A stretch of DNA of 64,000 nucleotides, from NCBI GenBank assembly GCA_963720375.1, contig CAVRFM010000024.1, forward strand, positions 1-64,000. The letters run 5' to 3'. The notes under the pieces are model-generated. The model was not told the origin of the DNA. It worked only from the letters and a program-made list of their open reading frames with translations, and searched no databases. Position numbers and translations under genes: made by a program. Of the stretch, positions 32,876 to 42,300 are shown one piece after another. Numbering within the stretch: position 1 is the first letter of the stretch; each line of letters starts with the position of its first letter. The stretch comes from JAPLHP01 sp963720375. GTDB taxonomy: Bacteria; Chloroflexota; Dehalococcoidia; UBA2247; RBG-13-53-26.

Positions 32876-33267
32876 TATCCCTTTGACCCCGCTTTCATCG
32901 GAGGCATAATCACTACCTCTTCAACTGTTATCTTGACGACACTGCGAACCTTCATCTTCATTGGAGCAAACTGAGACTTGAAAGACTCTACCAGGTCACC
33001 AGATTCTAGAATCTCTGCTTTCCCCCGAAGTCGGCATCCTCCCCAAGTAGCCGGATCAAAAACCAATACAGCGACCTGTGGATTTTCCTTGATGTTGGCA
33101 ATAGTGTTGGGCGATGCTATCTCTGCAAAGACAACATGCTCATCATCTAGTACTTTGAAGGAACCTTTGGGGGAGACATTTGGTTTGCCGTGCTTGCTTG
33201 CAGTGGCTACGAAGACTGGTTGGACAGCCGCAATGATTCTCTTGGCTTCTTCAGGTAGTGTTGCCGT
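32875..33267 (-). CDS. Pyridoxamine 5'-phosphate oxidase-like flavin protein, apparent ACG start
   Basis: A split-barrel FMN-binding-type protein of about 130 aa: ATLPEEAKRIIAAVQPVFV at the start, then SKHGKPNVSPKGSFKVLDDEHVVFAE, SPNTIANIKENPQVAVLVFDPA and a C-terminal KITVEEVV. The reading frame is intact, but no ATG, GTG or TTG fits the family start. The codon six bases after a perfect AGGAGG site is ACG (33267-33265), giving M/T-ATLPEE. Either ACG is used or the base is miscalled. The AGGAGG lies in a small hairpin (33271-33284). It heads the acyl-CoA operon; the substrate is unknown. Confidence 0.75.
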   Translation of the reverse strand, partial: TATLPEEAKRIIAAVQPVFVATASKHGKPNVSPKGSFKVLDDEHVVFAEIASPNTIANIKENPQVAVLVFDPATWGGCRLRGKAEILESGDLVESFKSQFAPMKMKVRSVVKITVEEVVIMPPMKAGSKG

Positions 33268-33270
33268 GGC

Positions 33271-33284
33271 GCACCTCCTGGTGC
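33271..33284 (-). promoter_or_regulatory. Hairpin over the ribosome binding site of the PNPOx-like gene
   Basis: GCACC/GGTGC stems flank an AGGA loop, so the AGGAGG site is partly paired. This may tune translation of the first gene of the acyl-CoA operon. Confidence 0.3.
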
Positions 33285-33429
33285 AAGAATTCTAGCACTG
33301 ATAGGTCTCGGAAGGCAAATATGGAGAGGGTAAGGATTGGGACATTGCTTGTTAAAGCAACCAAGGCTTAAAATAGGGCAGTAGTCGATTTGGGTGTAGG
33401 AGCCACTGCTGGAATAGCAAGATACATTC

Positions 33430-33576
33430 ATGTTTAGGATGCTAACCGACAAAGGGAAGTCTCTCATGGCTTGGGCGCGCACCCGTCCCTTTAGAACACT
33501 GATCCTCTTCTTGTTGATTGAGTCCTTTGTTTTTGTGTCCCTCATTGTCATATTGGTGTGGTTGGCCTTTCGTTAG
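33430..33576 (+). CDS. Possible small single-pass membrane protein
   Basis: A 48-codon frame (ATG 33430; alternatives at 33439 and 33466) encodes a short basic segment followed by about 24 hydrophobic residues (LILFLLIESFVFVSLIVILV...). AAGGGAAG precedes ATG 33466, which would give 36 aa. It lies in the otherwise empty 33268-33710 gap between the acyl-CoA operon and malQ. No family recognised; a chance frame remains possible. Confidence 0.35.
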   Translation: MFRMLTDKGKSLMAWARTRPFRTLILFLLIESFVFVSLIVILVWLAFR

Positions 33577-33710
33577 ATAGAAATACCGGAGTGAGGATCT
33601 TCTCTGTGTTATTAGTTCCTCCTTCGGTTCGACTGAGTCCTGCCGGGTTTGAGAATCCCTGAGAGTAACTGTCTGTTTTAGTCATCTCGCTGTTGCTGAG
33701 AGGATAGATA

Positions 33711-35841
33711 ATGAGTGACCTTTACAATATGCCACAGCTTCAGGAACTGGCTCATGCCTATAGTATTGAAACGGCATATTATGATATTACCCAGCGCAGG
33801 CAGGAAGCATCCCCTGAGTCTCTTTTATTAGTGCTCCGAGCTCTGGGTGCTCCAGTTGAGACCTTTGGCGATGTCTCTGCTGCGCTCATCGAGCGCCGGC
33901 AGACCGTATGGAGACGGTGTTTGGAGCCAGTGGTTGTGGTATGGGATGGAGACTCTGCTGAAGTTGAGATGCGTCTACCGGCAGATCAGGCTGTTGGTTC
34001 TGCAATGTGCCACATGGAACTTGAGAATGGAGAGGCGCGAGGTTGGGCTTGCGACATCTCCGGACTGCCCACGACGCAAACAGTCGAAGTAGAGGGTGAG
34101 CGCTATGTAGCCAAGAAACTGCCCATACCTGGCAGTTTACCATGGGGATATCACCGGCTCACAGTGGAGTCATCGGGAAGGCTTTCTGAGACCATGATTA
34201 TTTGTGCTCCGGTCAAGGCGTATCCGTCTCCTGAAAGTTCAGTGAGCAGGGTTTGGGGGGTGTTCCTTCCATTATATGCACTACATTCGCGGCATAGCTG
34301 GGGAAGCGGCGATTTCTCTGATCTTGAAGACCTCATCACATGGGTTAACGGTCAAGGTGGTAGTGTGGTGGCGACTCTTCCCTTTTTAGCTTCTTTCTTA
34401 GATGAGCCATTTGATCCAAGTCCCTATGCTCCTGCAAGTCGCCTCTTCTGGAATGAATTCTACATCGATGTGACCAAGGTTACTGAGTCTGAAGAATTGT
34501 GCTGCTGCACGAGCCATGCTCGAGTCAGGTGAATTTAAGGAAGAAGTTGAAAAGTTACAATCTCTACCTCTGGTTGATTATCGACATCAAATGGCGTTAA
34601 AACGCCGGCTGCTTGAAGAATTAGCAAAGTGCTTTTTCACAAAACCAGCTGATCACCTTGCGGCCTTCCGTCATTTTATGGAGACAAATCATCAGGTTGA
34701 GGACTATGCTCGTTTCCGGGCTGCCTGCGAACGGCGGAGTGTTCCCTGGCCAGAATGGCCGCAGCGGCTGTGTGCAGGTATCTTGAAGGAGGGGGATTAC
34801 AGTGAGGATACTAAACGGTATCATGCCTATGTGCAGTGGGTGGCTCACCAGCAGTTGAAAACTCTCTCTGAAAAAGCTCGCGAGAAAGGCTCGGGGCTCT
34901 ATCTTGATTTTCCTCTTGGTGTCAATCCCGATGGCTACGATATGTGGCGTGAACACGGCCTGTTTACCATGGGTGTATCTGTAGGAGCACCTCCGGATAC
35001 CTTGTTCAGTGGTGGGCAGGACTGGGGTTTCACTCCTCTGCATCCTGAGAAGATCAGGGAGCAAGAACATCGATACTTTATTGCTTGTCTAAATCACCAA
35101 CTGGAATATGCAAGCATCCTCCGAATCGACCATGTGATGGGTCTACATCGTCTCTTTTGGATCCCTGAAGGCATGGGGCCCAGCAAAGGGGTCTATGTTC
35201 GATATGCTGCCGATGAGCTATACGCTATCTTAAGCCTCGAGTCCCATAGACATAAATGTCTGCTGGTGGGTGAGAACCTGGGAACCGTGCCGCCATATGT
35301 CAATGAGGCCATGACGAGGCATAACATACAATGCATGTATGTTACACAGTATGAAATCATGCCTGACTCCACCCGGGCGCTTCGGGAGATTCCCACCAAT
35401 GCCGTAGCAAGCCTTAACACGCATGATATGCCCCCATTCTCGTCTTTTTGGCAGGGCTTGGATATTGAAGACCGGCTGGCGATGAAAATCTTGGACACTG
35501 CAGGTGCCCACGTCGAGCGCGGATCTCGACAGAATCTCAAACAAGCCCTGGTGAACTTTCTGCAGCGCAACGGATGGCTCAAGGGCAATTCATGGGATAC
35601 ACATTCCGTCCTTAAAGCTTGTTTGGCGTTCCTGGCTAGCAGCCATGCCAGGGTTTTATTGGTCAACTTGGAGGATCTGTGGTTGGAGACAGAGCCTCAG
35701 AATATCCCTGGTATCCAGGAGGGACACCCTAACTGGCGGCGGAAAGCACGTTACAGCCTTGAAGTATTTTCCCAGATGCCCGAGGTCTTGGATGCAATTG
35801 AGGAAATAGATCGGATATTCAAGCAAGGGAAAGAATTCTAG
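33711..35841 (+). CDS. malQ: 4-alpha-glucanotransferase (GH77), with a single-base frameshift
   Basis: MalQ moves glucan chains between maltodextrins. The corrected length is about 709 aa, close to the long E. coli-type MalQ with an N-terminal extension. Catalytic segments sit in the second part: RIDHVMGLHRLFW with the Asp nucleophile, LLVGENLGTVP with the Glu acid/base, and SLNTHDMPPFSSFW with the third acid. The frame shifts near 34497-34500; removing one base joins EEL to AAARAMLESGEFKEE. No other glycogen genes are adjacent. Confidence 0.88.
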
Positions 35842-35968
35842 GCGTACTTTTGGGAAACGCGAGAGCGACAAGAATTCTGTTTAGATTTGTGGATCTATGG
35901 ATTAATTTTCGTGTCTGCTATGCCCAAGAAAGTTTACGTTTAGTCTGCCAAAATTGTGAGTTAGGCGG

Positions 35969-36727
35969 CTATCGTGCTACGAGGCCACCGTCAACGGCCA
36001 TGGCATGTCCGGTAACAAACGAAGCTGCATCTGAACATAGCCAAACCACGGCTTCAGCGATCTCATCTGGTTTGCCAAGTCGCCCCATTGGCTCCATAGC
36101 TATATAGCCTCCTTCTCTTTTTGGCTTAGCTTCGATACGGCGATTGATCATGGGTGTACGAATAACCCCGGGACAGACAGCGTTTACCCGGATGCCAGAC
36201 GTAGCATAGTCCAGTGCAACTGATTTTGTCAGGCCCACAATGCCGTGTTTACTGGCAACATAAGCAGCCTGGGATGGAGTTCCTACCAGTCCTGCCACCG
36301 ACGCTGTGTTCACAATAGCCCCGCTGCCCTGCTTGAGCATATGTGGAACCTCATATTTCATGCAAAGCCACACACCTTTGAGGTTGATGGCGATTACACG
36401 ATCCCAGATTTCTTCTTTGCTGTTTGTGATTAATGCTATCTCTCCCCCAAAGCCAGCGTTATTGAAGGCGCAGTCAAGTCGACCATAGGTTTCGACAGCT
36501 TTGTTTGCCATCGCTTCTACCTCAGCTGCCTTTGTTACGTCGGTTTTGACGAAAATAGCTTCGCCACCAACATCCTTAATCATTTGCAGTGTCTCCTCGC
36601 TCCCCTCCACCCTTACATCGACAACGACAACCTTGGCACCTTCCCTGGCGAATGCTGCAGCCGTAGCTTGGCCGATTCCTGAGCTTCCGCCCGTTACCAA
36701 GGCAACCTTTCCTTCCAGTAGTCTCAT
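35969..36727 (-). CDS. Short-chain dehydrogenase/reductase (SDR)
   Basis: A classical 252-aa SDR: cofactor loop TGGSSGIG near 13-20, acidic VDV at the end of beta-2 (favouring NAD over NADP), NNAG near 90, the catalytic Ser region NTASVAG, YVASK near 156, and the C-terminal VTGHAMAVDGG. The substrate cannot be told. It is convergent with malQ and divergent from the PAC2-like/nadK genes; the 279-base gap upstream shows no clear feature. Confidence 0.88.
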   Translation of the reverse strand: MRLLEGKVALVTGGSSGIGQATAAAFAREGAKVVVVDVRVEGSEETLQMIKDVGGEAIFVKTDVTKAAEVEAMANKAVETYGRLDCAFNNAGFGGEIALITNSKEEIWDRVIAINLKGVWLCMKYEVPHMLKQGSGAIVNTASVAGLVGTPSQAAYVASKHGIVGLTKSVALDYATSGIRVNAVCPGVIRTPMINRRIEAKPKREGGYIAMEPMGRLGKPDEIAEAVVWLCSDAASFVTGHAMAVDGGLVAR

Positions 36728-37006
36728 CGGAAAACCTCCGCAGTGTTTGCTTCAGCCAGTATAGGTTCTTTATCTGATCATCGTCAATCAACTCAAGGCT
36801 GTGTGATTCAATTCCACTTTTGCTTGCGCCTGACTTTGAGTGCTATTCATTTTTAGAGTTTCAATAGTCAGGAAGTCGTGCTGTTTTACTAGATAATGGG
36901 AAAGTGATAGATTAGGCAGAGGTGCCCCTGTGGATTTTTGTCTGAGTGGCACTCTGTAATTGTAGTAAACATTGGCGTTTTGTCTCTGCCAATTGGTAAT
37001 CTCGTT

Positions 37007-37390
37007 ATGGGAAAAGCTGTTACGCTATATAAGGAGCCTGAGTTAAAGAACCCCAGGTTGATCATGGCTTTGCCAGATACCGGATATGTAGGCTTGAGGA
37101 TTATTGACTACTTAAGAAACAAACTATGTGCTGAGGAGTTTGGCAGAATTGAACCTTATGATTTCTCTGCAGTGCCTTGGATTTCAGTCAAGGACGGGCT
37201 GATACAAGATCTGGAGATGACGAGGAAGATCTACGACGAGTTATACGAGGAAGCCAAGAAGGAAGTTGTCTACCCAATGGGTGAGCAGCCAGCTATATAT
37301 CCTGAGAATACAACGGCGACGATAAGTGACGAAGAGCTCAGCCGAATGATGATAGACATCGAAGATTTTTTCAGGAAGGGGAAACAGTGA
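37007..37390 (+). CDS. Short PAC2-family-like protein, apparently lacking its middle
   Basis: This 127-aa product begins like a PAC2 (proteasome assembly chaperone-like ATP-grasp relative) protein: KNPRLIMALPDTGYVGLRIIDYL, then EEFGRIEPYDF and VKDGLIQDLE. It then jumps to a C-terminal tail, YDELYEEAKKE ... TISDEELSRMMIDIEDFFRKG. PAC2 proteins are normally about 250-300 aa, so about half is missing with the frame kept. ATG 37007 is preferred; an in-frame TTG at 36938 adds unlikely residues. It overlaps nadK by four bases (GTGA). Confidence 0.6.
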   Translation: MGKAVTLYKEPELKNPRLIMALPDTGYVGLRIIDYLRNKLCAEEFGRIEPYDFSAVPWISVKDGLIQDLEMTRKIYDELYEEAKKEVVYPMGEQPAIYPENTTATISDEELSRMMIDIEDFFRKGKQ

Positions 37391-38253
37391 ACCATCCTGT
37401 GAAAAGGGTTGGCGTTATCTACCATCCGAAGATTCCGGCGGCGAAGGCCTTATCGGAACGATTGTCCGAGGTGTTACCATCTCTGAAGGCTGATGTTTGG
37501 AACTGTTCCTCGTGGAATGAGGAAGATATGAGAGCCCGGTCGCAAGGCACCGATCTGGTCATCAGCGTAGGTGGTGATGGTACTATTCTACGGGTGGCCC
37601 GCGCGGTAGCCTTTCAGAATATTCCCATCGTTGGGGTGAACCTGGGCCATCTCGGCTTCATGACTGAGTTTTCGGCTGATGACCTGTTGGAAAAGTTGCC
37701 CGCAGTGCTCCGTGGAGAGGGTTGGATTGACCAGCGTACCATGCTGCAGGTAGACCTGTCTTCTGAAACTAACGGCAGGACTGACAAGGGGTCCCCCAGA
37801 TTATTCCATGCTCTGAATGATGCGCTCATTGGCAGAGGTTCAGTACCGAGAATTATCCAGGTGTCAGCTGCTATAAACGGTGCACCTCTGACGACCTACA
37901 GAGCTGATGGTGTTATCATTGCCACTGCCACTGGCAGCACCGGCTACTCCTTGGCGGCTGGAGGTCCCATCCTTTTCCCCCAGGCTGAGGAGATCATGAT
38001 CAAACCGGTCTCAGCTCATTTGAGCCTGTCTTACGCTTTGGTTTTGCCATCCACGGCTGTGGTGGAAATGCAAGTCCATACTTACCATGAGGCTGTGCTG
38101 AGCATTGATGGACAGATAAATCTTACGCTGCAGGACGGGGACAGAATCACTGCAAAGCGGAGCCAGCAGGTTGCTCGTTTTCTGAGGATGTATCCTCGCG
38201 ATTTCTTCTATAGTGCTCTCGAGCAGAGACTGAAGGTGAAAGTAAGAGATTGA
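37387..38253 (+). CDS. nadK: NAD kinase
   Basis: NadK phosphorylates NAD to NADP. The 288-aa protein has VGGDGTILRVARAV near 58 (GGDG motif), GVNLGHLGFMTEF near 85, the conserved NDALIGRG, and DGVIIATATGSTGYSLAAGGP near 176. The start is GTG with AGGAAGGGG upstream, overlapping the PAC2-like stop. Confidence 0.95.
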   Translation: MNHPVKRVGVIYHPKIPAAKALSERLSEVLPSLKADVWNCSSWNEEDMRARSQGTDLVISVGGDGTILRVARAVAFQNIPIVGVNLGHLGFMTEFSADDLLEKLPAVLRGEGWIDQRTMLQVDLSSETNGRTDKGSPRLFHALNDALIGRGSVPRIIQVSAAINGAPLTTYRADGVIIATATGSTGYSLAAGGPILFPQAEEIMIKPVSAHLSLSYALVLPSTAVVEMQVHTYHEAVLSIDGQINLTLQDGDRITAKRSQQVARFLRMYPRDFFYSALEQRLKVKVRD

Positions 38254-38269
38254 ATGTAGGTTGGAGGAG

Positions 38270-38731
38270 ATGACCTTGAAGGTAGAAAAAGCCATGATCG
38301 ATGATGGCCCCCAGATACACAAGTTGGCCAATTACTTTGCTGAGAAGGGGGTCATGTTGCCGCGAGCCCTAAGCGAAATATATGAGAACATAAGAGACTT
38401 TTTTGTGGTCAGAGATGGAGACAAGGTAATTGGCTGCGCCTCCCTCCATATATACTGGTCTGATTTGGCTGAGGTCAGAGGTGTGGCGGTGAGCGAAGAC
38501 TGCCAGGGTCAGGGGATCGGGGCAAGGCTTATTGAAGCATGTCTGAGAGAAGCGAAGGAGCTGGGTATCCAACAGGTTTTTTGTTTGACTTATAAGGCAG
38601 CCTTTTTTGAGAAGCTTGGTTTCCGCCAGGTAGACAAGCTGGAGCTACCGCGAAAGATTTGGTCTGAGTGCTACCGTTGCCCCAGATTTCCTAACTGCGA
38701 CGAAGTTGCCTTGACATATAACGTTTCTTGA
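38270..38731 (+). CDS. GNAT N-acetyltransferase, ArgA-like (short N-acetylglutamate synthase type)
   Basis: A 153-aa GNAT protein. The acetyl-CoA loop is EDCQGQGIGARLIEACL near 76-92. The C-terminus AAFFEKLGFRQVDKLELPRKIWSECYRCPRFPNCDE matches the short amino-acid N-acetyltransferases that make N-acetylglutamate for arginine synthesis, including their cysteine-containing tail. ATG 38270 and TTG 38276 are both possible starts after a GGAGG site. No arg genes are adjacent. Confidence 0.8.
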   Translation: MTLKVEKAMIDDGPQIHKLANYFAEKGVMLPRALSEIYENIRDFFVVRDGDKVIGCASLHIYWSDLAEVRGVAVSEDCQGQGIGARLIEACLREAKELGIQQVFCLTYKAAFFEKLGFRQVDKLELPRKIWSECYRCPRFPNCDEVALTYNVS

Positions 38732-38773
38732 TGGTGTTCGGTTGGGAAATCCCCTTTGATTTCTGGAGGAGGT

Positions 38774-39307
38774 ATGTTGAGTGAGACTGTTGAGCAGCTG
38801 TTGCATAGCCAGCGAGTATACCAGGGGCGAGCAGTAAAACTGAAGGTAGATACAGTGCAGAAACCCAGCGGCAGGAAGACCACTCGGGAAGTCGTGGAAC
38901 ATAGCGATTGTGTAGCTATCTTGGCTGTAGATGCTGAGGATAATATTCTTCTGGTTCGTCAGTTTCGTCATGCGGTGGGGAAGGACCTTCTGGAAATCCC
39001 TGCCGGTGGTATCGAACCTGGTGAGACCCCAGACCAGGCGGTGTGCCGCGAATTGAGGGAGGAGACAGGCTATCTACCCCAGAAGATCGTACGGTTGGGG
39101 GGATTCTACTCTGCCCCGGGATACTGTACGGAGTATTTGTATCTTTACCTTGCCACCGAGCTTATACCCAGCCCTTTGCAGGCTGAGGATACCGAGAGTA
39201 TTGAGGTGGTACGTGTCTCTCCTGCTGAGGTTCGAGCCCTTATTGCTTCAGGTAAGATATGCGATGCCAAGAGCATCGCTGGATTGCTGAGTATTTCCCT
39301 GCGTTAG
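38774..39307 (+). CDS. NUDIX hydrolase, ADP-ribose pyrophosphatase-like
   Basis: The 177-aa protein hydrolyses nucleoside diphosphate derivatives, most likely ADP-ribose given the NudF-like layout. The Nudix box GGIEPGETPDQAVCRELREETGY is complete (G, E, RE, EE, G in register), preceded by LLVRQFRHAVGKDLLEIPA, the ADP-ribose-type segment. ATG 38774 has GGAGG four bases upstream. It is convergent with the giant activase gene. Confidence 0.9.
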   Translation: MLSETVEQLLHSQRVYQGRAVKLKVDTVQKPSGRKTTREVVEHSDCVAILAVDAEDNILLVRQFRHAVGKDLLEIPAGGIEPGETPDQAVCRELREETGYLPQKIVRLGGFYSAPGYCTEYLYLYLATELIPSPLQAEDTESIEVVRVSPAEVRALIASGKICDAKSIAGLLSISLR

Positions 39308-39369
39308 TGGCCTTATTAGTAGTGGAGGTATGTGAGCAGCGCGAGTCTACTTCAAAAGAAGGGCGGGTT

Positions 39370-42300
39370 TCACGTAAGGCTGCTACCATTCTTCTTATTG
39401 CAGAATCTAATGACTTCGGCAAAGTTGCTCAGCTTAACTAGATTGTTGGACTCGAGGAATCCATCGTAAGTCAGGTTGATCCACGGCTTCCCATACATTC
39501 TGCTGAAATTCTCAGACATAGCAGCCACAATTCCTCCGGGCATGCAGCCGTGTGGCATTACCGATATCACACCGGCAAAGTTCGGATTCTCCATCCATTC
39601 AATCCCAGCGCCTATGCTAACTACTGCTTCACTGCCACATTTCGGAGAAAGGTATTGATTGGAGAACGAAAGTATCTCCTCTATTGAAGGCTCTCGGCTG
39701 TCAATCAACTCTTTGAAATTGCTGATCACCGAATGTTCATCTCTTTCTAGCTGAAGCTGCCTCAGATAACCTACCACAATCTTCTTCAGCCTTCTTTCTC
39801 TAACACCGTCCTCAATGTTCCGGTGGGTAATATACTTCAGCCACTCTCCAATCGGGGAAACTATAACCTCAAGCCCTGCCTTCTCGCATTCTCTCACCAG
39901 GTCTCTATTACTGAACCTGTTAGATCGTAAGTATATCTCACCGTTGATCCCTACGATTGGTCTTCTGGGCTTTTCAGGGTCAATCAGGGCCTCAAATCTT
40001 GTGGTTACCTCTCTCAAGTAGTAGTCGAGTTTCTCTCTTTTGCGGATATGGTTGGCAAGATCAGTCAGGCACTCGTTGAATAATGCATCAGTCACTCCGA
40101 TTGATTTTTCATAAGGGCGAGTTCGCCAAAGAAGCTTTTCGAGATAATCCACGGCTACAATGCCCTTCCAAGCCAGGCGCTCGAATCCTGTACCAAGATT
40201 CAAATCACGATAGGCGTTATTTGATACGGTAGTTCGTATCTGAAGGTTGAAGCCCATTTCTCTCAGTATTCTGATTTGTTCTACAGCGTATTTCCCAAAG
40301 CGGCAAGGACCGAAGGCACTGGCCATGAAACCTTCGACGTCTTCTGGCCCGAAATCATAGCTGTTGCCTTCGTAGAAAAACCTCACGAAGTCACCGAGGC
40401 TCACGCGGTATGGCAAGCATTCCTTGCCTGATGTGACCTTGTTACTGTAAAGGAGGTTTCTTTCGTCTGGCTCAGGAAGCACGACTGCTTTCACTCCAAA
40501 GGCTTCCATTGCAGCGCCAAGTGCCTCAGCATGTGTACACATCCTTGGTATGAGGATAACCTTATTTGAATTAACGGTCGTAGGTGCTTCCCGGCGGATA
40601 TTCTTATCCTCGGTTGGGAAGCTGTATGATCTGGAGGAGCGCGCAAACCCATTTATGGTATCCACAAAAGCTTCGAGTCGCGTAATGATGCCGGCTTCTG
40701 CTGCGTGTTCATCGATTTCCAATTGGCCTAACGGCTTGTTGCCCATGATGTCTCGAACAATATTGAGCACGAATGAGTTAGGGCCACAGCCAAAGTTTGT
40801 TAGTATTAGCCCATAAAGTTGTGGGTCTTTTGCTGTTATTGCTGCCCCGGCTATGTGCTTGCTTTCGCAGAACCAGTATGGTCGGTCTGAGTATTCTCTA
40901 ACATTCACCGAAGACAGCGATAGGTAGTCTAGTGGTATAGGCACTACACCGAGTTGGGCGAGCTTTTCGGCGATACCAAGATTAGCGCCTGAATCTTGAG
41001 ACATGTATGAACGGGAGAATATCACTACACCCAGTTGATTATTCTGACGGATCTGTTGCAGTAGCTTCTTGCCGTGCTCCACCAGGGCCGCTTCGAATTC
41101 CCTTTGATCTTCAAGTCCGGCGATTGCAGCCATCTTCCCTTGTTTCTTGGTGAATCCCATTCGCACTGCAACATCTGTCAGACTATTTATCGTATCATCG
41201 TCACCTCTGCTAAGATCGATCACAGGTATAAGCAGCCGTTGTTCGAGATTGAGGGCTTGGCGAATAATGAATGGAGAAGCCTGAACTAGAGGGCAGGAGT
41301 ATTTTTGATCCTCATCACCTTCTTTCAGGCCAAGTCGGATAGCAGAAGGATAGAGGATGTAGTCGACTTGCTTCAGACTTGCTGCGTGCCCATGCAGCAA
41401 CTTGAGAGGGAAGCAACTGTCTGTATAGCCCAATTCCACGGCCTCTTCAGTGATTTGCTTGGTGGTTTTGCTTGAAAGGACTACTTTTGTGCCCAGCGAG
41501 TTAAGAAAGCCAATGAGCAACGGGGCGTAATCATATGCTGCGAGCGCCCTGGGGATGCCGACTGATGGTGTGCCCTCTTTTTCTTTATACTGCTTGAATA
41601 ACAGCTTCTCACGTTCATCAAAAGCGGTTTCTATTTTTTCATGGCTGATAGTGCTGTCGAAAAGGTCGCACCTGCTGCCGTAGAACGTTGACTTTTCGTT
41701 GGGTATGTCCAGTCGACTGATGTTGCAGTTGTTGTCGCACACTTTGCAGACAAATGTTGTGAGGTTGTGATTACTGTCGATGACTTTCTGGAACCCTTTG
41801 AACTTTGAGCTTTCGCCCCCCGTGCTTTCCTTGGCGAGAAGTGCCGCACCTATAGCACCACTCACCTCCTTGTGTTCAGGTACGATAGTGGTTTTCCCTT
41901 GTAGTGCATTTTGAAAAGCAGAAACAACAGCCTCGTTGTAGAATACCGCTCCAGTCAATATAACTTTGTCGCCCAGCTTTCTTGTTTCTACGACTTTAGA
42001 AAGGTAGTTCCCGGCAATAGAGTTAGCCAGACTGGCAGTGATGACTTCCAGAGGGACGCCTCCTTGCTGAGCCGAAGCCACTGCCTGTCCCATAAAGGCA
42101 GCGCACCTTGTTCCCAAATCGATGGTGTGTGGAGCCTTGAATGCCAGATTGGCGAATTCACCGTTTTGAACATGGATACCAAGCTGCTCAGCCAGTTCAT
42201 CGATGAAGCTGCCTGTACCAGCGGCGCAGGCCTTATTCATCTGATAATCAACAACGACGCCGTTTCGCTTTATGACGAGCTTTGAATCCTGCCCCCCTAT

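Noticed and set aside
33207..33551. 114-codon minus-strand frame upstream of the PNPOx-like gene
   Set aside because: Composition is not protein-like, and it overlaps the true PNPOx-like gene in another frame on the same strand.
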